Shown here one piece after another: positions 1 to 5,169 of a stretch of DNA of 5,169 bases. Every line of letters starts with the position of its first letter. Within the stretch, counting starts at the first letter, position 1. Origin of the DNA: Pleionea sp041591085 (lineage in GTDB: Bacteria > Pseudomonadota > Gammaproteobacteria > Enterobacterales > Kangiellaceae); contig JBFHSP010000215.1 in assembly GCA_041591085.1 (NCBI GenBank), positions 1 through 5,169 of the forward strand, written 5' to 3'. The notes below the pieces were generated by a model, which saw nothing but the letters and a program-made list of their open reading frames with translations, did not search any database and was not told where the DNA came from. The position numbers and the translations under genes are program-made.

Positions 1-72
1 AAAGAAGGCAAAAAGAGTGGAATTGAAATCAAAAACGTTCATATGAATATCATAGATATGGAGACACCATAA
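1..72 (+). CDS. 3' end of an unidentified gene, probably a polymorphic toxin
   Basis: Frame 1 is open from the left edge to a TAA at 70-72 and gives 23 residues, ending in IKNVHMNIIDMETP. The last A of the stop is the first base of the next gene's ATG (TAATG), a typical translational-coupling junction. The tail is too short to place in a family. The inference that it is the C-terminal end of a secreted toxin rests on context: the next gene resembles Imm8 immunity proteins, and such genes normally lie directly after the toxin they neutralise. The 23 codons could instead belong to any gene cotranscribed with the downstream one, or be chance open frame. Confidence 0.45.
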   Translation, partial: KEGKKSGIEIKNVHMNIIDMETP

Positions 73-404
73 TGAGTCTATTTAAAGTTTCTCAATTATC
101 CGTAATTAGAGAAGTATGGGGCGATGATGTAGACGATTTTTGGATTGAAGTTCATTGTGAAGTTCAATCGCAAACCGAGCCTGGGGGCGAAGCTTTTTCA
201 CTTTCCATTGTTAGCCCAAAATCATTACTAACAGAACTGAATGGTGAAGATTTTAGAGCTGAATATGGTAGAGGATTCATAATAACGAACCATTTTGATC
301 AAAATAAAATTATAGGTAAGCTTCAAAAGCTTGTTGACGGTTCAGAAGCATCAAGCTGGAAAGAGTTAATTGATTATATGTCTAAATACTTTGACGTCAT
401 TTAA
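72..404 (+). CDS. Imm8-like immunity protein
   Basis: This is a small, acidic, soluble 110-residue protein with no signal peptide or membrane segment. It shows the pattern I associate with the Imm8 family of polymorphic-toxin immunity proteins: an N-terminal strand with FWIEVHCEV (23-31), a core FSLSIVSPKSL (42-52) matching the family's 'F.f.v.sPkwL' block, a GRGFIITNHFD block (66-76), and a C-terminal helix around W96 ending in KYF (105-107). Such proteins stay in the cytoplasm and bind and block a cognate toxin domain delivered by neighbouring cells. The start is supported by GGAG at 60-63, eight bases before the ATG, and by the one-base overlap with the preceding frame. The target toxin cannot be named because its gene lies outside the window. 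The family call comes from remembered motif patterns, not a profile search. Confidence 0.75.
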   Translation: MSLFKVSQLSVIREVWGDDVDDFWIEVHCEVQSQTEPGGEAFSLSIVSPKSLLTELNGEDFRAEYGRGFIITNHFDQNKIIGKLQKLVDGSEASSWKELIDYMSKYFDVI

Positions 405-456
405 ACAATCATTCACCAAGTTAAGCGTCTACCTTGACAAACCAAAATAAAAATTT

Positions 457-492
457 GATGGGTTACGTTGGACTCCACTACATCCTACTTAA
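457..492. repeat. Possible dispersed REP-like intergenic repeat
   Basis: The segment reads GATGGGTTACG, then TTGGACTCCAC, then TACATCCTACTTAA. On the minus strand this is GTAGGATG followed by a spacer and CGTAACCCATC, a pattern resembling a common intergenic repeat of gammaproteobacteria and other bacteria (GTAGGRTG ... CGTAACCCA). It is an imperfect palindrome: GATG (457-460) can pair with CATC (481-484), and the centre TGGA-C-TCCA is a perfect short inverted repeat. Only one copy is in the window, so repeat status is inferred from memory. A 36-codon frame through it (458-568) has no ribosome-binding site and is not treated as a gene. Confidence 0.4.
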
Positions 493-511
493 CTCACTAT
501 TTTTATCAGAA

Positions 512-529
512 AAAAATGCCTTAATTTTT
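512..529 (-). terminator. Weak AT-rich hairpin, possible asnB terminator
   Basis: AAAAAT (512-517) and ATTTTT (524-529) form a six-pair stem around the loop GCCTTA. On the minus strand the stem ends in a run of seven T, which would suit a terminator about 80 bases after the asnB stop. The stem has only A-T pairs, so it would be weak, and the structure is nearly symmetric and could also follow the immunity gene from the other side. Nothing else resembling a terminator is visible between 405 and 607. Confidence 0.25.
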
Positions 530-607
530 GAGATACTGACTTCCGCTTTGTGCTCTTTTCTGCCCTAAAGCAATTCCGTTGAGTCGCAAGCTTAGACCAT
601 GGCTCCA

Positions 608-2323
608 TCAATATCCCGACTTATGCACTGACCTAACCGCTCTGCCCGATGGATCATTCTGCCCTGCAAATGAGGCATCCCAAGCTAAAGCCTCTGCAGT
701 AGAACAAGCAACGGACTTACCTCCTAAAACGGTTAGCGCGGCCGCGCGGGAACCAAAGTGTTGGTTAAACATTTCTCTATACCAATAGGCTTCTTTAGTT
801 TGTGGTGGATTATCCGGAAATTTAAAATGTGCGCTCGAGAGTTGCTCATCAGTGACTTTTTGCTCGGCCATGGCTTTCAGTCCATCAATCCAACCGTAAC
901 CTACGCCATCAGAGAACTGTTCTTTTTGCCGCCAAACAACTTCATCAGGCAATAAATCAGCAAAAGCTTCACGCAATATGTGTTTTTCAATTTTGCTCGA
1001 AGTGATCATTTTGGCTTCTGGGTTGGTGCGCATGGCAACATCGATAAAGTCTTTATCTAGAAATGGTACTCGCGTTTCGACGCCCCACGCAGCCATGGCT
1101 TTGTTAGCTCGCAAACAATCGTAGTAGTGTAACTTTTCTAGTTTACGAACTGTTTCTTGATGAAACTCTTTGGAGTTGGGGGCTTTATGAAAATATAAAT
1201 AACCACCAAATAATTCATCACTGCCTTCACCGCTCAATACCATTTTAATGCCCATGGCGCGAATTTTTCTAGCCATTAAATACATAGGCGTTGAAGCGCG
1301 AATGGTGGTGACATCATAAGTTTCTAAATGATAAATTACATCGCTTAATGCATCGATACCATCTTGTAGTGTGTAGATAAGTGAGTGATGAATGGAGCCA
1401 ATATGATCGGCCACTTTTTTAGCCGCAGCTAAATCGGGCGAACCTTCAAGACCAATCGCAAAGGTATGCAAACTTGGCCACCAGGCTTGCGATTTTGAAT
1501 CATCTTCTACTCGTTTATCAGCAAATTGTTTAGCAAGGGCTGCCACAATCGATGAGTCTAGTCCGCCAGACAATAAAACACCGTAAGGTACATCAGTCAT
1601 TAAATGACTTTTAACCGCATGGGTTAAGCTTTGTCTGATATCTGTTGCCGAAGCCCTGTTTTGACTAACGGCCTCATAAGATTTCCAGTCCCGCTGATAA
1701 AAGCTTATCAGTGATGTTTGAATGGCTTGCTGCGGTGATAAAGATTTGTCTTTGAGTGATTCGTTTAAAGTTCGACTAGATAAATAATGACCGGGAGGGA
1801 ATAGCGAGACATCTTCGCATAGCTTTTCTATTGCTTTCATTTCGGAAGCAAAATAAAGCTGACCGAGTTCATCGTGACCCATGTATAGGGGGATAATTCC
1901 AATGGGATCGCGTGCAATAAAAAACGCTTTGGCGGTTTGGTCAAACAACATAAAGGCGTACATGCCGCTTAATTGTTTTAAGCAATCGGCACCCATATGT
2001 TGATACAAAGGTAATATCACCTCACAGTCGGATTCGGTTTTAAACTGGTAGCCTTCGGCGTATTCAGTTTTGAGACGTTTATGATTATAGATTTCACCAT
2101 TGACCGCTAATATTTGATTGCCATTTGCGCTCACAAGCGGTTGCGCACCGTTATTCACATCGACAATAGCTAAGCGTTCATGCACTAAAATTGCATCATT
2201 AGACTGGTAAATACCGGACCAATCAGGGCCCCTATGTCTTAATAGCTTAGATTGAGCGAGCGCTTGAGCGCGTAACACGGAAGGATCTGCTTTTAAATGG
2301 AATACACCGAAAATGGAGCACAT
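608..2323 (-). CDS. asnB: Asparagine synthase B (glutamine-hydrolysing)
   Basis: This cytoplasmic enzyme converts aspartate, glutamine and ATP to asparagine, glutamate, AMP and PPi. The 571-residue product aligns closely with E. coli AsnB throughout. The N-terminal class II glutamine amidotransferase domain (about 2-185) begins MCSIFGVF, so Cys2 becomes the N-terminal nucleophile after Met removal. RHRGPDWSG (29-37), R50, N75-G-E77 and D99 match the glutamine-binding residues. The synthetase domain (about 215-560) carries the PP-loop SGGLDSS (252-258), SPDL (295-298), SGEGSDE (364-370) and WRQKEQFSDGVGY (464-476). The C terminus (SVACSTAEA, DPSGRAV) is family-typical, so the gene looks complete. 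The extra length over the E. coli protein (554 residues from memory) is about 17 residues, all in the linker near 182-208. AGG lies six bases before the ATG. The gene is divergent from asnC, its likely regulator. Confidence 0.97.
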   Translation of the reverse strand: MCSIFGVFHLKADPSVLRAQALAQSKLLRHRGPDWSGIYQSNDAILVHERLAIVDVNNGAQPLVSANGNQILAVNGEIYNHKRLKTEYAEGYQFKTESDCEVILPLYQHMGADCLKQLSGMYAFMLFDQTAKAFFIARDPIGIIPLYMGHDELGQLYFASEMKAIEKLCEDVSLFPPGHYLSSRTLNESLKDKSLSPQQAIQTSLISFYQRDWKSYEAVSQNRASATDIRQSLTHAVKSHLMTDVPYGVLLSGGLDSSIVAALAKQFADKRVEDDSKSQAWWPSLHTFAIGLEGSPDLAAAKKVADHIGSIHHSLIYTLQDGIDALSDVIYHLETYDVTTIRASTPMYLMARKIRAMGIKMVLSGEGSDELFGGYLYFHKAPNSKEFHQETVRKLEKLHYYDCLRANKAMAAWGVETRVPFLDKDFIDVAMRTNPEAKMITSSKIEKHILREAFADLLPDEVVWRQKEQFSDGVGYGWIDGLKAMAEQKVTDEQLSSAHFKFPDNPPQTKEAYWYREMFNQHFGSRAAALTVLGGKSVACSTAEALAWDASFAGQNDPSGRAVRSVHKSGY

Positions 2324-2405
2324 ATTGAACCTAATTTAGTTATCAATCGAATTGGTTTGCTAATAGTTAATGAAAATGCCAATAAAATAAATACCATCTA
2401 ATTAA

Positions 2406-2421
2406 AAAGCAGTTGTGCTTT
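2406..2421. repeat. Inverted repeat AAAGCA-GTTG-TGCTTT
   Basis: This is a perfect six-base inverted repeat with a four-base centre, lying about mid-way between asnB and asnC and just upstream of the asnC -35 box. It could be an operator half of a multi-site AsnC binding region or a small hairpin. Its position upstream of both genes favours a DNA site, but function is not shown by the sequence. Confidence 0.4.
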
Positions 2422-2430
2422 GATGGTTTT

Positions 2431-2460
2431 TTGATTTAAGGTTGATTCATTAAATATTAT
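2431..2460 (+). promoter_or_regulatory. Predicted asnC promoter
   Basis: TTGATT (2431-2436, four of six matches to the -35 consensus) and TATTAT (2455-2460, five of six matches to the -10) are separated by 18 bases. Transcription would begin near 2467, giving a leader of about 16 bases before the asnC ATG. This fits the absence of a clear Shine-Dalgarno sequence there. Confidence 0.5.
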
Positions 2461-2464
2461 TTAA
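2450..2464. promoter_or_regulatory. Candidate AsnC/Lrp-type operator
   Basis: TTAAATATTATTTAA is a palindrome with six-base arms and a three-base centre. It has the 15-bp size of the classical Lrp consensus (YAGHAWATTWTDCTR) and matches 11 of its 15 positions, including the whole central eight; the outer A-G and C-T pairs differ. It covers the predicted asnC -10 box, so a bound protein would block asnC transcription, in keeping with the known autorepression of E. coli asnC. AT-rich DNA gives such palindromes by chance fairly often. Confidence 0.4.
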
Positions 2465-2482
2465 AACAATTGACCTCTGCTC

Positions 2483-2941
2483 ATGCAAAAGTATCAGATC
2501 GATAATTTAGATAAACAGATCCTCAATGCGTTAACTAGCAATGCTCGCACCCCTTATGCGGAGCTTGCCAAACAGTTTGAGGTGAGCCCTGCTACCATTC
2601 ATGTACGAATCGAGAAAATGAAATCGGCCGGCATTATTACAGGAACTCATTTGGCCATTAGTGAAAAAGCACTTGGCTATGATGTGTGTTGTTTCATTGG
2701 CATTACCCTTAAAAGCGCTGGTGACTATCCGGTGGTGGTAGAGCAAATAAAACAAATTGATGAAGTAGTCGAGGCTTATTACACCACCGGACAGTATTCT
2801 ATTTTCGTAAAGATTTTGTGTCGCTCGATAGAAGATTTGCAATGGCTATTGATTGATAAGATTCAATCGCTGGAAAAAGTTCAGGCAACAGAAACTTTAA
2901 TATCATTGCAAAACCCAATCGATCGCTCGATTAAATTGTGA
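2483..2941 (+). CDS. asnC: AsnC, Lrp/AsnC-family asparagine-responsive regulator
   Basis: The 152-residue product has the same length as E. coli AsnC and aligns with it end to end without gaps. The N-terminal winged helix-turn-helix (about 5-55) includes NARTPYAELAKQF (20-32), the recognition region VSPATIHVRIEKM (34-46) and AGIITG (49-54). The C-terminal RAM ligand-binding/oligomerisation domain (about 67-145) keeps GYDVCCFIGI (65-74), EAYYTTGQYSIFVK (97-110) and TETLISLQNPI (136-146). The glycine-containing TTGQYS loop is in the effector-pocket region. In E. coli AsnC activates asnA, asparagine antagonises it, and it represses its own gene. Here the divergent neighbour is asnB, so asnB is the probable target, which is inference. 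The ATG gives the family-typical N terminus MxxYxIDNLD. No clear ribosome-binding site precedes it, so translation may be modest. Confidence 0.95.
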   Translation: MQKYQIDNLDKQILNALTSNARTPYAELAKQFEVSPATIHVRIEKMKSAGIITGTHLAISEKALGYDVCCFIGITLKSAGDYPVVVEQIKQIDEVVEAYYTTGQYSIFVKILCRSIEDLQWLLIDKIQSLEKVQATETLISLQNPIDRSIKL

Positions 2942-3196
2942 CTCAGTAGAGCTTTTAGCCAACCCACTTTGCGATACTTCGGAAAAAAAGAGTAACTCTG
3001 CCACAAAAGCAAAACCCTTTCGTTGCATAAACTTTTGATTGGATTAGTCTGAACCTTGAAATTTTAAGATTCACTTGCGAAATACAAATGCGTAGTTTGA
3101 ACAGTTCCCCAAGCTGTGGTCTATCTACCTTGTAAGTAGCGAAAGTGAAGGTTGTATTTTCCTGGTTGGATCCCCAAAATTTCAACCCCTATTGAT
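2942..3196. other. Gene-free stretch between asnC and a strong terminator
   Basis: No recognisable coding sequence, tRNA or known small RNA was found. A 76-codon frame on the minus strand (3185 to 2955) starts only with TTG, has no spaced ribosome-binding site and gives a composition unlike a real protein. Plus-strand frames are broken within about 40 codons. Local structure includes a near-palindrome CTTGAAATTTTAAG (3055-3068) and CTAC...GTAG around 3126-3140. Because a strong rightward terminator closes the stretch, it is either a long asnC 3' untranslated region or the body of a small RNA. No good internal promoter is visible; the best, TTGGAT (3039-3044) and TTTAAG (3063-3068), is poor. 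Confidence 0.5.
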
Positions 3197-3223
3197 GCCC
3201 CGAGTCTCACGGGGCTTTTTTTT
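3197..3223 (+). terminator. Strong intrinsic terminator
   Basis: GCCCCG (3197-3202) pairs perfectly with CGGGGC (3210-3215) around the seven-base loop AGTCTCA, and eight T follow immediately (3216-3223). On the minus strand no T run follows the stem, so it acts rightward. It ends whatever transcript crosses 2942-3196, most simply that of asnC, and insulates the peptidase gene downstream. Confidence 0.92.
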
Positions 3224-3299
3224 GACGCCATAATATCGACTTTAAGCTAAACCTGCTTTGGTTTACATCCTGTTAATCTTTTTCGTTCCACTTATCAGT

Positions 3300-3331
3300 T
3301 TGACTTTGCTAAGGTAGATTAACGATATAAG
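3300..3331 (+). promoter_or_regulatory. Tentative promoter of the DUF885 gene
   Basis: TTGACT (3300-3305, five of six matches to -35) is followed by TATAAG (3326-3331, five of six to -10). The boxes are individually good, but the 20-base spacer is longer than usual, so one of the two may not be the real element. The gene must have its own promoter because a strong terminator lies just upstream. Confidence 0.4.
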
Positions 3332-3333
3332 AG

Positions 3334-3354
3334 CTTGTTGCTGCTGCAAACAAG
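3334..3354 (+). repeat. Small inverted repeat in the DUF885 leader
   Basis: CTTGTTGC (3334-3341) can pair with GCAAACAAG (3346-3354) around TGCT, with one bulged A. It lies at or just after the predicted transcription start, about 30 bases before the ATG. It could be a short operator or leader hairpin; no known motif is recognised. Confidence 0.25.
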
Positions 3355-3373
3355 TCATTTAACAATCACTATT

Positions 3374-3378
3374 GGGGA
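3374..3378 (+). promoter_or_regulatory. Ribosome-binding site of the DUF885 gene
   Basis: GGGGA ends five bases before the ATG at 3384. It fixes this start, which is also the one that gives a lysine-led hydrophobic N-terminal segment. Confidence 0.7.
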
Positions 3379-3383
3379 TCACC

Positions 3384-5169
3384 ATGGTTAAAAAAATTCT
3401 TCTGTGGTTGCTGGTGTCAATACTGGCAATCATTGCGCTCGGTGCCACTTTTATTTGGTACAACCTAAATTTCAGACCACTTACTATTAATTTGTTTTTC
3501 AATCGCGCTATTTATGAAATGGTGAAAGACAGTCCAGAAACTTTGTCGTCACTTCATCTGTTAGAAAACATTGGCATTAAAGGACATCAAAGTAAGCTCG
3601 ATGATGAAAGCCCAGAAGAAGGTGATAAAGCTTTTGCTAAAATTAAAGAGTTTCGCGAAATGTTACTTTCTTATGAAGATAACGATTTAGATGAAAGCCA
3701 AAAACTCTCTAAAGAAATCATGTTGTATTTAATGGACTATATGGTAGAGCTAGAACCTTTCCGTTATTACAACTATCCCGTCAATCAACTATTCGGTGCG
3801 CAATCGAATTTTCCTTCCTTTATGGATGCACAGCATCAAGTGCATGAAGTGCGCGACGCTGAAGATTATGTCAGTCGTTTACACGCGGTAAAAACTAAGT
3901 TTGCACAAATTACCGAAGGATTAAAAATTCGTGAGCAAGCAGAGATTATTCCGCCAAAATTTGTGATCGACCGTGTTCTTACTGAAATGAAAGATTTTGT
4001 TGGGCAACAGCCAGAAGATAATATTTTATATACATCGCTGGCAAAAAAAATGGATGAGGCTGAGTTTTCTGATGAAGATAAGTCTCGGATTTTAGCGGAT
4101 ACTAAACTTGCTATTGAAGACAGTGTGCATCCTGCTTATCAAGGCTTTATTGATTATTTTTCGTCGCTTGGCGATAAAGCGTCAACCGATGATGGGTATT
4201 GGAAATTACCACAAGGCGAAAAAGCGTATTTAATGGCGCTTAAGTTATTTACAACCACCGATTACACACCTGATTATATTCATAACTTAGGATTATCAGA
4301 AGTGGAGCGCATTCAACAAGAAATGTTGGTGATCCTTGAAGGTGAGGGTATCGATGTTTCTGAAGGTTTTACCAAAGCAATGGAGTTACTTGCTGCGGAT
4401 GAGCGTTTATACTACCCCGATACAAATGAAGGCCGAGAACAGATTCTTGCTGATTACCAAACCATGATTAATGAAATCAGTGCCGGTTTAGATGATGCGT
4501 TTAGAGTTCGACCCAAAGCTCCGGTTGAAGTAAAACGGATTCCAGAGTTTAAAGAAAAAACATCGCCAGGTGCTTACTACCAACAACCGGCTATGGATGG
4601 TTCTCGCCCAGGTATTTTTTACGCTAATTTATACGATATTAAAGCCACACCAAAATATGGCATGCGTACCTTGGCTTATCACGAAGCCGTACCGGGCCAT
4701 CACTTTCAAATTGCCATTCAGCAAGAGCTAGAAGGTGTTCCTATGTTTAGAAAATTCGCACCATTTACTGCTTATGTTGAAGGTTGGGCGCTATACAGCG
4801 AACAAGTAGCATGGGAGCTTGGTTTTCAAAATAATCCACTGGATAATTTAGGAAGATTACAAGCGGAGCTTTTCCGCGCCGTGCGATTGGTGGTTGATAC
4901 TGGTATTCACGCGAAAAAATGGAATCGAGAATACGCGATTGAGTATATGAAAAATAATACCGGTATGGCTGAAAGCGATGTGGTTTCTGAAATTGAGCGT
5001 TACATAGTGATGCCTGGTCAAGCTACAGCCTACAAAGTAGGTATGATTAAAATTTTAGAATTGCGTGAAAAAGCAAAGTCACAATTAGGTGATCAATTTG
5101 ATCTGCGTGATTTTCACGATGCGATTTTGAAAAATGGTGCACTACCCCTTGATATTTTGGAGCGGATTA
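3384..5169 (+). CDS. Membrane-anchored DUF885 (PF05960) metallopeptidase-like protein, 3' partial
   Basis: The frame is open for 595 codons to the right edge. The N terminus MVKKILLWLLVSILAIIALG (1-20) has basic residues followed by a hydrophobic stretch to about residue 24. There is no lipobox cysteine or clear cleavage site, so an uncleaved anchor with the rest in the periplasm is likely. A helical acidic region follows. The C-terminal half carries DUF885 hallmarks: PGAYYQQPAMDGSRPG (395-410), HEAVPGHH (433-440), EGWALYSE (466-473), RLVVDTGIH (501-509) and MPGQATAYKVG (543-553). The HExxPGHH motif with the downstream E466 resembles a gluzincin zinc site, so H433, E434, probably H437-440 region residues and E466 are likely metal or catalytic residues; peptidase activity is inferred and the substrate unknown. 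The last residues, GALPLDILERI, are the family's usual C-terminal block, so only a few codons are missing. The gene stands alone after a terminator. Confidence 0.93.
   Translation, partial: MVKKILLWLLVSILAIIALGATFIWYNLNFRPLTINLFFNRAIYEMVKDSPETLSSLHLLENIGIKGHQSKLDDESPEEGDKAFAKIKEFREMLLSYEDNDLDESQKLSKEIMLYLMDYMVELEPFRYYNYPVNQLFGAQSNFPSFMDAQHQVHEVRDAEDYVSRLHAVKTKFAQITEGLKIREQAEIIPPKFVIDRVLTEMKDFVGQQPEDNILYTSLAKKMDEAEFSDEDKSRILADTKLAIEDSVHPAYQGFIDYFSSLGDKASTDDGYWKLPQGEKAYLMALKLFTTTDYTPDYIHNLGLSEVERIQQEMLVILEGEGIDVSEGFTKAMELLAADERLYYPDTNEGREQILADYQTMINEISAGLDDAFRVRPKAPVEVKRIPEFKEKTSPGAYYQQPAMDGSRPGIFYANLYDIKATPKYGMRTLAYHEAVPGHHFQIAIQQELEGVPMFRKFAPFTAYVEGWALYSEQVAWELGFQNNPLDNLGRLQAELFRAVRLVVDTGIHAKKWNREYAIEYMKNNTGMAESDVVSEIERYIVMPGQATAYKVGMIKILELREKAKSQLGDQFDLRDFHDAILKNGALPLDILERI

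Larger units (their letters stand above)
2324..2482. promoter_or_regulatory. asnB-asnC divergent control region
   Basis: This 159-bp, very AT-rich spacer must hold promoters for both asnB (leftward) and asnC (rightward). A reasonable sigma-70 promoter is visible for asnC. None is convincing for asnB: the best -10-like box on the minus strand is TATTAG (complement of 2360-2365), without a matching -35. Two perfect short inverted repeats (2406-2421 and 2450-2464) are candidate sites for an AsnC-type dimer. By analogy with E. coli, where AsnC acts on the divergent asnA and on itself, this region is the expected place for asparagine-responsive control. Confidence 0.7.

Noticed and set aside
458..568. 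36-codon plus-strand frame starting MGYVGLHYILLN
   Set aside because: The start lies inside the repeat-like segment, there is no Shine-Dalgarno sequence, and the translation looks like repeat-derived sequence.
735..750. GC-rich burst with GCGGCCGC within asnB
   Set aside because: It is in frame, encodes SRAAA in a variable part of the C-terminal region and breaks nothing, so it is ordinary local codon choice rather than a junction.
579..955. Two plus-strand frames (579-788 and 758-955)
   Set aside because: They lie almost wholly antisense to the well-conserved asnB coding sequence, have no ribosome-binding site of note and give protein-like sequence only by chance.
2366..2382. Sigma-54-like element on the minus strand upstream of asnB (TTGGCA ... 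TT at the right spacing)
   Set aside because: The -24 half is good and would be attractive for a nitrogen gene, but the nearly invariant GC of the -12 half is replaced by AA.
2531..2842. 103-codon minus-strand frame
   Set aside because: It is antisense to asnC, which is conserved over its full length, and it resembles no protein family.
2940..2955. ACTCAGTAGAGC resembling a tRNA D-arm
   Set aside because: No matching anticodon arm, T-arm or acceptor stem could be assembled around it.
3160..3180. GGTTGGATCCCC resembling the 3' end of 16S rRNA
   Set aside because: Similarity is limited to about eight bases and the preceding sequence does not match 16S rRNA.
2955..3185. 76-codon minus-strand frame ahead of the terminator
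   Set aside because: It begins at a TTG with the purine run abutting the start, shows no recognisable domain and runs against the direction implied by the terminator.

Overview
The window looks like chromosomal DNA from a marine-type gammaproteobacterium. AsnB and AsnC are both very close to their Escherichia coli counterparts, the DNA is AT-rich, and a membrane-anchored DUF885 peptidase of a kind common in Alteromonadales and relatives is present. The genus cannot be fixed from the sequence alone.

Layout, left to right. (1) Positions 1-404 hold the last codons of an unidentified gene overlapping, at a TAATG junction, a 110-residue protein that resembles the Imm8 immunity family. This is the usual tail of a polymorphic toxin-immunity locus, with the toxin almost wholly outside the window. 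(2) Positions 405-607 are non-coding, with a repeat-like segment (457-492) and a weak AT-rich hairpin. (3) asnB, glutamine-hydrolysing asparagine synthetase, runs leftward (2323 to 608). It appears complete and carries about 17 extra residues in its interdomain linker relative to E. coli AsnB. (4) A 159-bp divergent intergenic region follows, with a plausible asnC promoter whose -10 box sits inside a 15-bp Lrp/AsnC-like palindrome. (5) asnC (2483-2941) runs rightward. (6) Positions 2942-3383 contain no convincing gene, but do contain a textbook intrinsic terminator (3197-3223) about 255 bases after asnC. (7) A DUF885 zinc-peptidase-like gene begins at 3384 and runs off the right edge, probably only a few codons short of its stop.

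How the genes work together. asnB and asnC form a divergent enzyme-regulator pair. In E. coli AsnC is divergent from asnA, the ammonia-dependent asparagine synthetase; here the glutamine-dependent enzyme occupies that position. The simplest inference is that AsnC senses asparagine and controls asnB, and represses itself through the palindrome over its own -10. The toxin-immunity fragment and the peptidase gene show no functional link to the asparagine pair. No new multi-gene system was found. The points most worth following are the toxin gene lying to the left, the asnB-asnC pairing and its operator, and the orphan terminator with unexplained sequence before it.
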